Assembly: GCF_032452875.1 (NCBI RefSeq)
Contig: NC_083890.1
Coordinates: 49,558,983 to 49,622,982 of the forward strand
Direction of reading: 5' to 3'
DNA from: Bos javanicus
Lineage: Eukaryota > Chordata > Mammalia > Artiodactyla > Bovidae
DNA: 64,000 nucleotides
Below are positions 1 through 10,100 of this stretch, piece by piece (the first letter of the stretch is position 1; each line of letters starts with the position of its first letter). The notes beneath the pieces are model-generated. The model ran no database searches and was not told where the DNA came from. It worked only from the letters and a program-made list of their open reading frames with translations. A program made the position numbers and the translations under genes.

Positions 1-2149
1 AGGTGCCGCCCACGGCAGTCACGGTGAGGGACAGGCTGGCCCTCAGAGACCCTGCCTGACAGTCGGTGAAATCCACAAGTCCACACCTCCTCATGGCCCT
101 ACACCTCACGGGCACTGCTCTCACTGACCCATCTGCAAATAAAGAACCAGACGTCCAGTAAAGAAGAGAGGGAAGGTAGATCTGATACCCAATTTACAAC
201 ATAACGTGGCCTTTCCCAGGCACCCCAGAGCTTCCTACAGGCATGTCTGCAAATGGTTGGATGAACTCTGAGCCAGTTCATTCTACCTAAGCAAGAAGAA
301 CCAACCTACTTTGCATTCCTGAAAATCCCCAAAGATACTCCGAATACACCTGACGGGATTCCCAGGTGAGAACAAACCTTCATGAGTGCTCTAAATGCGG
401 AGTACAAACATTGTAATATTTCATATGCAAATTCCAGTAATGACTGAGAACAATACAAGCGTGCGTGCGATAGGATAACATACCCACGACAGGACAGGAG
501 ACACACAGACGGAGCGCCAGCCCCTGGGAACACGTCCACAGCCACACGAGGCTGAAGGACATGTGTTAAAATTAAAAATGCAATCATTCTGCTTTTGTAA
601 AAAAAAGCTGGATGTGCTTCTATGAACCTCCTTTCAATTTTAGACTTTTATGTCGCTGCTATCAAGGCAGATTTATGACACCAGGTTTTTAGATGACGAA
701 CCAGTGGCTTGTCCAGATGAGAGAGAAGGCAGGCGAGGATGCAGGTGAGAACAATGGTGAGCGCTCCCTAGAGAGATGTCATGAGGAAGCGGGGTTTCAT
801 CCTGAGGTGCATGGCTCCGCAGGCAGCCTCACCGCTGCACGTTCTGCCCAGGGAGGCCCCAGCGTGCCCAGTGCCCTCGGGCCCCTGCATGAGTCGCCCG
901 TTCACGCTGCAGGGAATTTTATAAATTGGTGTAACAATAGACATCTAAAATAGACATCTAATAGTTGATGTGCTCTGGAGACTACTTTATCATGAAATAG
1001 ATTTTAAAACACCAATAGAGGATGGCAGAATTGTGCCACCTCCTAAAAATGACCAGTCTCCCTTGTTTCATGAACACTGACAGCAACGATCTTCCAGTCA
1101 TCGACTTCACCAGATCGGCTGCATGCTGAATTCCAAATCAGAAAACAAAGTGTTGGAATGAAGACTCTACAGGATGCACTTCTGGCCTGAATCTCATCTG
1201 AGTAACACAGACGCTGGGCCTGCCCCAGAATGGAAATCTCATCAGATACTGCCTTACAAACAGATGTGCTGGCTGCAAGGTCCGGCATTCCTTCCCATTT
1301 TCTCTATCAATAACGTCACACAGCCTACATCCTAGAGAATTTATTGTGCTCAGAAAAAAAAGTATACTGCAACTTCTTCTTACGGTGTTAAAAAAATTCC
1401 TTCTCAGATCTCAAAGCCCTTCACACGTTTTTTTCTTTCCTGATATCCTCAACTTTCTTTCCTGGTCTTCCAATCCAAAACAATTAGACCTTATGAAAGC
1501 AGCTTTGTCGTTCATGTTCATCAAACAACTCAGGTGTCTCTTCTGAGCATGAGCCTAACTACACACGTAGCGTAACACACAACCTTCCAATGGGAGCTCT
1601 GCCGTTCCTGGCGTGTAGTCAGTGCTCACTTCCAGCTACGATGAGTTTCTCCCAGAAGAAAAGCCAGCGCTAGGATTTCGCCACCACCGCCAGCAGCAGT
1701 TAAAACTATACCCGTACACGCCAGCTCCTGAAAAGGAACGTGTAAGGTAGGTTCTGACATTAATTCTGTTTTAAAGACAAACTCAGAGAGAGAGAGCAAC
1801 TTAAAGTCCCACTGGTGACAAAGCCAAAACCTGAACTCGGGGCAGCTGAGAGGGCCCACGTGCTGCTCCGCGAGGCCTGCTGGCCCCTGTGACACACGGT
1901 CCACTCCTCCCGGGACACGTCAAGAAATGAGACAGAATACGACACAACCACATCATGCGTCCGCTGCAGGAAGACCGAGCTCCAGGGACCATGAGCAGTC
2001 TCAGGAGGGCGACGACACCCGAGAGGGCCCCTCTGCTCACATCCAGCGGGGGCTGTTTAAACCTGCTTCTCCACCAAACACTCCCGTGTGATATTTAACA
2101 GAAACGGTTGCCTTCTCTTAACTGGGGGACGGGTGGAGAGGCTGATTTT
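1..2149. other. FARS2 intron, apparently unique sequence
   Basis: Mixed-composition intronic sequence. No interspersed repeat, RNA gene or credible exon was recognised. Short open frames on both strands lack any family signature. Confidence 0.6.
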
Positions 2150-2500
2150 AAAAACATAATGCAAAGGCCCAACTGACAAACAAATCTAAAAATTTAAAAT
2201 TATTAATATCGCTTCTTTCAAACTTGAGTGTTCAAGTTTACTGATGATAAAGAAGCAAAACCTCCTTCTAACTACAATTATTAGCCGCTCAAGGCAGCAT
2301 ATCAACAGATCATAATAGCTGTTTTTCACAGTTGCTTATGAGAGTGTCAGCATGACTGAATGTAATTTTAATTAAACAAATCTGCCATTATGAGTACAAT
2401 AACTGCCTTGCCATTTTTGCATTATGGCATGAGCTAAAAGAAAAAAAAATCTCCCTTGTATTGCAACAAGCAGAAAACCTATTTAGTAAGTAAAAGTATT
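2150..2500. promoter_or_regulatory. Candidate conserved noncoding element (AT-rich, homeodomain-type words)
   Basis: A 350-bp AT-rich island in otherwise GC-rich sequence, with no repeat signature and several words typical of developmental enhancers: TTTTAATTAAAC near 2366, AACTACAATTATTAG near 2270, TTTGCATTATGG near 2416. It also has a perfect 8-bp inverted repeat, AAACTTGA/TCAAGTTT, at 2220-2239. This is judgement from sequence style only; conservation was not tested. Confidence 0.3.
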
Positions 2501-3630
2501 GTTAAAAATAGTGTAACAGTATGATTACAATATATCAACGTGTAAAGTGGGTCCTACGTTACAGAGTCGGACTTTACCCTGCACCTGGTCCAGCCACTGG
2601 GCAAGCAGAGAGGCCTGCAGGGGGACGTCCAGCCAGGAAGGGGGGCTCCATGCTAGGAGTGGGGCATGAAGGACGCATTACCACCCCCCTGGGGGAACCC
2701 CACTGAAACCTCTAAGACATGTCTGTTTCCTGAGGAACACTTGCTCTGCTTCGAAGGTTGGAGGGACCTTGAATTTTGGTTTCCTACTATTAGGATTTTT
2801 CCATCTTGCATATCTGTATTGATCTCCTTTACTTAAACAAGGCCAAGAATAGCTTCTGTTCAAACTAGGCTTCTCGAGGGCTTGGTCTGTTTAATACTGC
2901 CAGCTATATTCCTGCGGCAGATGTGAGATGACATGATTTGGGATTCATATTTAAACAGGTTTTCTTGCCGGAGGAATCGTGAAAGGGAGAGGTTCAATAT
3001 ATAGGTATCCATTGATTGAATCTAGGTCAAATAACAATCACATCCTAAATATAACCGAGTCTTTCCCGCTTTTCCTGCCATATGTCCCTCCCACTTGTCC
3101 TCCCGTTCGCTTACCGTGGGACGGCTGTTTCGGGTTTGGGAGGTGAGTGGAGGTGTGCGGTTGACTGCTAGAACCCTGTCCCTCAGGTGGACCCGCGGCC
3201 ATCCGGAGGAGGCCACCCCCACAGGGGCGCGCAGACCCTGCTGCACAGACGCACCCAGAAGGACATGAGACTGGACCTTCCGGTGCCATTTCAAGAGATG
3301 CTGATCAAAGCATCATTTAAATTCTAAATCCTGCTCATATGCTTAGTGCCTAGTTTTCAGGCCATCCCCTTTCCTGAACTGAATACACTGACTGCACCCC
3401 TTTAAATGAATCTGAGGAGGCTTGTGTTGGGAGGACCCCCTCGCGCTGGGTTGCGGGTTGCTAACCACCACAGGTCCTCCAGCGGCTTCACTGGATCCTT
3501 AAAGTGATCCAAGCAGGGAAGGAAGACAAACACGGGGTAACAGGAAAGGGGAACTTGCTGCAGCACTGCTTCAGAGGGAACGGCCGGACGCACGCTCCGA
3601 AGAGCGGGTCGGGGGCGGAGCACAGCCCCC
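2501..3630. other. FARS2 intron, no repeat recognised
   Basis: Unique-looking sequence. 2720-3010 is AT-richer and 3060-3300 is GC-rich. I see no exon with splice sites and no RNA gene. Confidence 0.5.
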
Positions 3631-3725
3631 GGTTCTCTCTGCGGTCCGTCCCCCTCAGCCCCTGGTTCTCTCTGTGGTCCGTCCCCCTCAGCCCATGGTT
3701 CTCTGTGTAGCGCGTCCACCCTCAG
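3631..3725. repeat. 33-bp tandem repeat, about 2.8 copies
   Basis: Units start at 3631, 3664 and 3697 with the word GGTTCTCT. The first two differ at about two positions and the third is more diverged and shorter. The 33-bp period is a multiple of three, which keeps a spurious frame open through it. Confidence 0.85.
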
Positions 3726-4410
3726 TGTGTCCATGACATCACGCATCCTCTCATCACGAACACTTGTGGAATAAATATAAGTGAAGGCACGGGGACGAAA
3801 GGTGAAGAAACCAGATGATCCGCAAGGTTTTCTGAACCGCAGCCCCTCGGGAGACCCTGGCGCCGCCTCCCGGACTCCATGGCGGCTCCTCGCGGCGGCT
3901 CCTCCTGTGGTTCCTGTGGTTCGGCCACCACTGCTGCTCCGGCCGTCCCTCCAAACCCCGCCCTCCCTCTCCCCACCCCGAGGGCTTCCCTGGGGCTCTC
4001 GCCTCGTCCCCCTCTCCTGTTCTAGAACTTACTGGGGTCCTAGTCCCGCCCGATTGTGGATGCTAAACCTGGCCTGCCTCCGGGGGCTCTCCGGTCAGCT
4101 GGGCTGTGTGTCCCCCCTCAGCCCAAGAGGCGCAAAGTAATCAAATCGCCTCCTCCAAAGGCCGCTGCCTCCTCCCCTCCCTCTGGCCTGGTCGGCTTCG
4201 GTGCTCCGGGTCCCACGTGCCCAGGGCTGTGTTCCTCCCCTACCCCCCTGCTCTCTCCCTGGAACGGGCTCACCTTCCCCACAGATTTGGACCCTGAATA
4301 TCTCCCCCACCAGCCAGCTTATTCCCACGAGGCTCTCGCCGCTCCCACCCCCCAGTGTCTCAGCGAGGACTTATCTCCTCTCACTCAGACTATATGCACA
4401 CACGCTTCTA
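3726..4410. other. GC-rich intronic stretch with unrecognised open frames
   Basis: CpG-containing, proline/serine-coding-looking sequence on the plus strand. One 126-codon frame at 4056-4436 includes PKRRKV, a basic cluster resembling a nuclear localisation signal. I recognise no protein family, and the frame runs into the mariner MITE. It could be an old retrocopy, a degraded retroelement or simply GC-rich intron. Confidence 0.35.
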
Positions 4411-4490
4411 CTGGGTTGGCCAAAAAGTTTATTTGATTTTTCCCACAAGATGGTACAGGAACGTCCAAACGGACTTTCTGGCCAACACAA
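4411..4490 (+). mobile_element. 80-bp mariner-type MITE with TA target duplication
   Basis: The element starts CTGGGTTGGCCAAAAAGTTT and ends with its imperfect inverse, GGACTTTCTGGCCAACACAA. These are the terminal inverted repeats of the ruminant mariner family (consensus start TTGGGTTGGCCAAAAAGTT as I recall it). TA dinucleotides flank it at 4409-4410 and 4491-4492, as expected for mariner insertion. There is no transposase; the two ends nearly abut, so it is a non-autonomous hairpin-forming copy that would have been moved by an enzyme supplied elsewhere. Confidence 0.85.
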
Positions 4491-4492
4491 TA

Positions 4493-5708
4493 CATCTTTT
4501 TCCTATGACCAACCTCATCCCTGGCCAACACGGTCGCCGCAGGCAAGATGGAAAATCCTTCATAAACTGCAAACGGGTGAACCAGCTCAGTGACTCCCCA
4601 CGTGCTCGACGAGAAAGTCCACAATTTTATAAGGGAGTTCAGGGCCTTTGTGATGGGGCCCACCCCCAGCAGTCCCTCCCCCAGCCCCGTGCACCCTGCA
4701 TGCTGGTAGGTCTGGACTCCTCTCCCACCTCCGTCTTCCAGTCTTTGGGCAAGCCACCCACTCTGCCCTGGCCCCGTCCATGTCTAAGTCCTGTTTGCCT
4801 TCAAGACTCCACTGAACCACGATCTGCCAAGTTGCGTGAGCATTTAAGGCAAAGGGAGATGCGGCCCATCTTTGAAACCACGGTGGTGCACCGCTCATCC
4901 AAGACCCTTGACGGCATGTGGACTGCAAACACCATCTGCACAGACCTGCTATCAGACGCTGAGCTGCTTGAGGACAGGCGCTCGCTTCTAAAAATCGCTC
5001 TGACGTTTCTGGACCACGAGACTTACACACAGCGCAGCGGCTCCCCTGCGCCAAGTGTTCAGTGCAGGTTCCCTGGAATGAATACGTTGCACCTAGACAG
5101 CGTTCATTTTTAGCCACTCCAGCTCAGGGGAGAAGAACCACTTCAAACTTGCACTGAACAGAAACACCGAGCGCCCAAGGCGGCCGCAGCTCCTCTCCAT
5201 GCTGCTTCACGTCCTCTGACCACGAGGCTGCTGGCTTCAGCCTGCTTCCTTTGCCTTCTTGCCCGCTTCCAGGGCCCAAAGCTTCTGGAACTCGTCTGGT
5301 CTCCAGTAATGGAAACACACGTCCAAGGACCTTACATACCGGGAGTTACACTGGCTTGTGGGGTCTGAGGAAGGACCGGGGAAAGGTCGGTGCAGCCGGG
5401 GCCCTGCACACGGCGGACCAGGATCCGCCCCGAAGGCTCCGCCTTCCGCCTCCCTTCTCGGCCGCTTCCTCCGCTGGCTCTCTGCCCTCTCTGCCCTCTC
5501 CACTGCAGGAAACATGGCCAGCGACGGTTCCTGGCAAGACCACTCACAGCCCAAGCTCTCTCTAGTTTTCCACCCAAACCAGATGGAGAACAGGCCCATC
5601 GGCCCAGCCTTGTGAGGTGCTCCTCTCTGGACCAGTCGGCCGGTCCAAAGGCAGAGTCCCACTGGACCACTGCAGCAGCTGCGCCGTCGAGACAGTGTGC
5701 GGGGATGC
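4493..5708. other. FARS2 intron, GC-rich, nothing assigned
   Basis: Open frames occur on both strands (for example 4355-5113 plus and 4587-5117 minus) but none matches a family I know, and the plus frame reads straight through the MITE. 5390-5480 is locally CpG-rich. Confidence 0.5.
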
Positions 5709-5985
5709 AGGGGCTTCCGGGAAGGGGGGCGGGGCTTCCGGGAAAGGGAGGCAGGGGCTTCCGGGAAGGGGGGCCGGGGCTTCCGGGAAAGGGAGGCCGG
5801 GGCTTCCGGGAAAGGGGGGCAGGGGCTTCCGGGAAAGGGAGGCAGGGGCTTCCGGGAAGGGGGGCCGGGGCTTCCGGGAAAGGGGGGCCGGGGCTTCCGG
5901 GAAAGGGGGGCCGGGGCTTCCGGGAAAGGGGGGCCGGGGCTTCCGGGAAAGGGGGGCCGGGGCTTCCGGGAAAGGGAGGCCGGGG
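5709..5985. repeat. 12-copy, 22-23 bp minisatellite with a STAT-type palindrome in each unit
   Basis: Twelve head-to-tail units contain GGGGCTTCCGGGAA followed by a G-run of variable length (GGGGGGCC or AGGGAGGCA). Every unit has the 9-bp word TTCCGGGAA, which fits the STAT consensus TTCCNGGAA; its complement also contains the ETS core CCGGAAG. The strand is G-rich, with runs of 3-6 G that could form quadruplexes. Long frames on both strands (GASGKGG-type and FPEAPAP-type peptides) are by-products of the repeat, not genes. Copy number is likely to vary between animals. Confidence 0.93.
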
Positions 5986-6944
5986 CCCGCTTCAACTGTC
6001 ACCCTGGGCAGGACGGTGCAGGGCATCATGGTTTGGGAGCTCCAGTCTCAAGAGACGGGAAGCTCCACCTTCCCTGAGCAGAGAGCTTTTCTCTTCACCT
6101 CACCTTCCTTCATAGACGTTCCTCGTTCCTCGCATTAAGGCAAACAAACACATGAACCCGTCCTAATCTGACTCCTTGAATTTCTCTCCTGCCTTGTGAT
6201 CTCTCCTCTTCCAATCAGAAGAGGGGTTTCCTAGGTAACCGTGGATAATCTGCATACTTCTAACCCCCCTCCCCGCCCCGCCCCCCCCAATCAGCTTCCT
6301 GATCCTGGGAGCTCAGAGTTTCAAAATATATTTTATACAGGATATGACCAACCTTCTTCACAAAACTCCCCCCACCCTCTTTCTTTCCTTCTTTCTCTAT
6401 CTGAACATTTGGTCCAAACCACACTATTTTTAAACCAGTGGTTTACTCACATCCCAACTTATTGCAACCTAATTCTTGTTTCTATATAGCAATCCGCACC
6501 ACACTTTCCTCTCCTGTAAGAAAACAAACTGTCGTTAACTGAGAGGTAAGGTTCTGGTCATTTAAGCAGAAAATGTTACCAACTGGGTGTGTTTTGGGTC
6601 TACATGGAAAGAGGTGTCAGTTATATCCTGAAAAAATATATAACATAGAGATTTTTTTTTCTTTATGGTGAATCAATTTCATCAAAATTTCTTTATTGAG
6701 TACTTTGTTCTAAAGGCCAAAGAGAGTAGAAAGTTCAAGGCCTACTGCTTGGTGCTGATTTACAGAGCAAGGGTGGGAAAATGTATAAACATAAGGCGAC
6801 GGAGCAGTTGCTAAAACAGAAGAACGTGCTAGAAACGCTGCTTCTACTATAACCATAGAATTTCAAAACTTGCACACTGGTTGCATTACTAGACAGATGA
6901 TCCAGGAGAAATTACCATATTTAATGAACACTAGGATAAGAAAT
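5986..6944. other. FARS2 intron, no repeat recognised
   Basis: Contains a C-rich tract at about 6266-6290 and a pyrimidine-rich tract at about 6375-6400. The rest is unremarkable AT-richer sequence. Confidence 0.5.
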
Positions 6945-7149
6945 GGACTTCCCTGGTGGCTCAATGGTAAAGAATCAGCCCGCAATGTGGGAGACCTGGG
7001 CTCGATCCCTGGGTTGGGAAGATCCCTTGGAGGAGGGCATGGCAACCCACTCCAGTATTCTTGCCTGGAGGATCCCATGGACAGAGGAGCCTGGTACAGT
7101 TCACGGGGTCACAGAGAGTCAGACATGACAGTGAATACGCATAGCACAA
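6945..7149 (+). mobile_element. Bov-tA SINE
   Basis: Starts with GGACTTCCCTGGTGGCTCAA (tRNA-Glu-derived head, with the B box GGCTCGATCC), then the ruminant body CCCACTCCAGTATTCTTGCC, and ends after GAGTCAGACATGACAGTGAA. Nearly full length. An RNA polymerase III retroposon moved in trans by a LINE, probably BovB. Confidence 0.95.
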
Positions 7150-10100
7150 GGTTTATTCCAGTAAACCTTTGTGTACACATCTAGACCACAGCTGTCATCT
7201 CCGGTATAGATACTTCACCTGCCTAATTTCCAAGGTTAGGGTCCTTCCTCATCTTACTATTGCCACCTCCTTTCGGGAGCAGGTGAGGGCTAAGAACAGT
7301 GGCCACATCTCTCAAGCACAGACTCCAAGCACTTCTGTGAAGTGTTCTTTCTCCCCTGAGAAATATCACACACGAGACATCCTACAAAGCAGTTCTGGAG
7401 ACGACGGGCATTCTGTGGGTTTTGTCCTTATCCCTGAATCGTGCATCATGGAAAAGACATCCGTGTAAACGCAACTTAGGACCGACCCGGAATCCCCAGC
7501 CCTTGTTTGCTGTGTAACCGGCAGGGAAAAGACCAGGGCAGGGCATGGGGGAGGGTCTCTGCGCGGCCGGTGGGGAGACTGGGCTCAGACAGAGGTGACA
7601 GCATGACGACACCCGTGGGGTGGACCAGCTGTGCGCAAACCCTAACACGCAGGGCCCCACGGGGCTCCACAGCTCGACGGTGTGCTGGCCGGCGCCGCAG
7701 GGACGCGATGGCAGCCACGCCACGTTCAGCGGAGTGAGCTGGTTTGTGCACACGCACAAGACACCCTCTGGGGCTTCCAGAACACCCCAAGGGGGCTCTG
7801 CTGGAGACAGACGTGTGTGAGCAGGTGGGTGGAGACCCTGGGGACGGTGGGACGGAAGCCCCTTCGCTTGCATCCCCAGCGTCTGAGTCACAAGAGGCTC
7901 TGTGATGGGGACGCCCTCGCCTTCACAGCGCTGCCCTGGGGAGTCCTTGTCTCCTTCACGGGACTCTCAGGACATTCTACCTTGCTCTCTCCTCACTAGA
8001 CCCTGATCAAATTCTTTCGATGATAACACCGTTTCTGACTCCAAACTACACCTGAACGAATGATCACAGCGACGCTATGGACTACTAAAATGAAGCGAAA
8101 CAGAGACAGAAACTCCCACAAAGACCGGCTGTTTCCACTGGGTTTTCTAACTCCCCCATTCCCCGTGTCCCCCTACGCCTTGCATCTCAGATTCTGCCCC
8201 ATTCTGGACTCAGAACCAGACTCCACCTCTGAGAGGCAGACCCGCAGAAGCCCTGGGCCAGTAGTGCTCAGCAGAACACGCAGACTGTCCTGCAAGGATT
8301 CTGCCCCAATATCCGGGGCTCCCACCCCAGGAGCGGCCTCCATGCTCCCCCAGGCCAGCCTGAGCTGGGCTCCCCTCCACACTTGCCTGGATGGCTGTCC
8401 CAAAGCCCAGATCCTCTGTGACTGCTGGTCTGCCCTGCTGCACGCCTCCACCTGCTCCTGACTGCCAGGCCCGCTATCAACACCCCAAAGGCAGACACCC
8501 AAATGGTGGGACCACTGGGCCCACCTGTGCCCATCACCAGTCCTTCCCCATGGAGGGGCTCTTCCTCCCGGGGGTGGCTGCCCCCTGCCTTTTTTGGTGC
8601 ATCCTCTTGACTGCTGCTGGAGCCTCAGATTGACCAAGTTGAGGAAAACAAGTCGCCAGGAGACGCTGGAGTCAGCTGCCTGGAACCGCCCAAGCCGGCA
8701 GGTCTCGGCCCAGCCCAGGGTGACACTGGAGGCCAGAGGCGCTGGGGGCACGAGAGGCTTGATGGTTTTTCAGGAGGCCAGCCAGGTGAGGCCCGAGTCT
8801 GCGGGGCGTCTCTTCTGCTCAGAAATGTGAAGTTGACTCAAAAAGGTCTCACCAGTGTATCGTGGAGACGTCCTTACAAATACAGACCCATCCTTAGAGA
8901 CTCAGCTCCCAACTCTGTAGTGAGGGTAAGGGTGTGGTGATGCTCTGTACAGTTCTGAGGCAGCATTTGGATTCATGCACCTCCTGGTCGCCAGGACAAC
9001 ATCACTGACTCTGAGGACTGTGGCACACGGGCCCGAGTCTCTGTGGGGTTTGAAAAGTGAGTTGACAGACAAGGGGACTGGCGGTGGGGGGCAGGGGAGG
9101 GCCGACTCCCACCGCGGGTCCAGGGCGTTCATCTGGGTGGCAGCCAGTGGAAAGAAGTGACCTTGTGAACTGAGATAACAACTTTAAAGACCCAGTGATG
9201 GAAAGCCTTTCTCATAACTGCCCCCCAAGACAGGGGAGAGGGGAGTTCTGCTCCTCATTCCACACCTGCGAGCAAGACAGAGACCTCCTGTCCCCACACA
9301 CGCTGCCTGGGGAGCATGTCTTAACTGGCGTCCCTCTGATCGCTACTGTGGGGGTGAGACAAGGCACCACAAAGGGGTGTGAGGCACCCTTACCTGCGTC
9401 TTGGAAAGAGGGCGCTCAGTCCCCACGCTTACAAAAAGGCGCACAAGGTGCCAAGCACAGACGCTGCTGGAGAACTCCCTGAAAAGTGCCAACGGCAAGT
9501 TCCAAAGGAGAGAGGGGCTTCCTGGTTAGTTTCCACAAGGGCGTGGGGTGGTGTGGCAGGCGGCTGGGGATGGGACGCCACGGGATGGGATGCCGCTGGC
9601 CCAGCGCCTGACCCCTGGCCCCACCTCCCCGGCGTCCAGGAGGCACTCGGGTCCTTCCCTGCTCTGTGCGTGGCTGCTCCTCTGGGGTCAGGTCAGCCTG
9701 CAGGGGACCCCCAAGAATCCTTCCGCAAACGGCGAGGTCCTGGGGGGCACGTCGGAAGAGGGGGGTTCGGGGACTGAACTAACTGTGTTCTATAGTGTCT
9801 CCCGCTGGGGGCCAACGGGACCGCTCTGTGATGGCGACAGAATACACCCCTCCCTGGCTGCTTTAAAAAGAAGGCTTGGGGACGGAGGGGAGATAAGGGA
9901 TGGGGGAAAAGAAATACCAGGCTAAAAATAATTTTCTTTGAACTGCTTTCCGGGCTGTCTGAACCACAACAATAGACATTCTTATACTCATGCCACCAGC
10001 CTTGCGATAAAAACGAGGGAAGGGCGAGCAGCCAGCGGAGTTCCAAGGCCGTCTCATTGGCACTGCGCGCTATTTCAAGGGGACACATCTTCTGACGCAC

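Noticed and set aside
4355..5113. 252-codon plus-strand frame reading YWVGQKV near its start
   Set aside because: That word is just the translated mariner inverted repeat; the frame runs through a noncoding MITE and has no transposase motifs.
5237..6138. Long open frames on both strands (up to 252 codons) giving FPEAPAP- or GASGKGG-type repetitive proteins
   Set aside because: They are produced by the 22-23 bp minisatellite, occur in several frames at once, and have no start or splice context. Collagen-like or antifreeze-like appearance is an artefact.
7382..8751. GC-rich frames of 130-190 codons on both strands
   Set aside because: Overlapping frames on opposite strands without splice sites, conserved motifs or family resemblance; expected where stop codons are rare.
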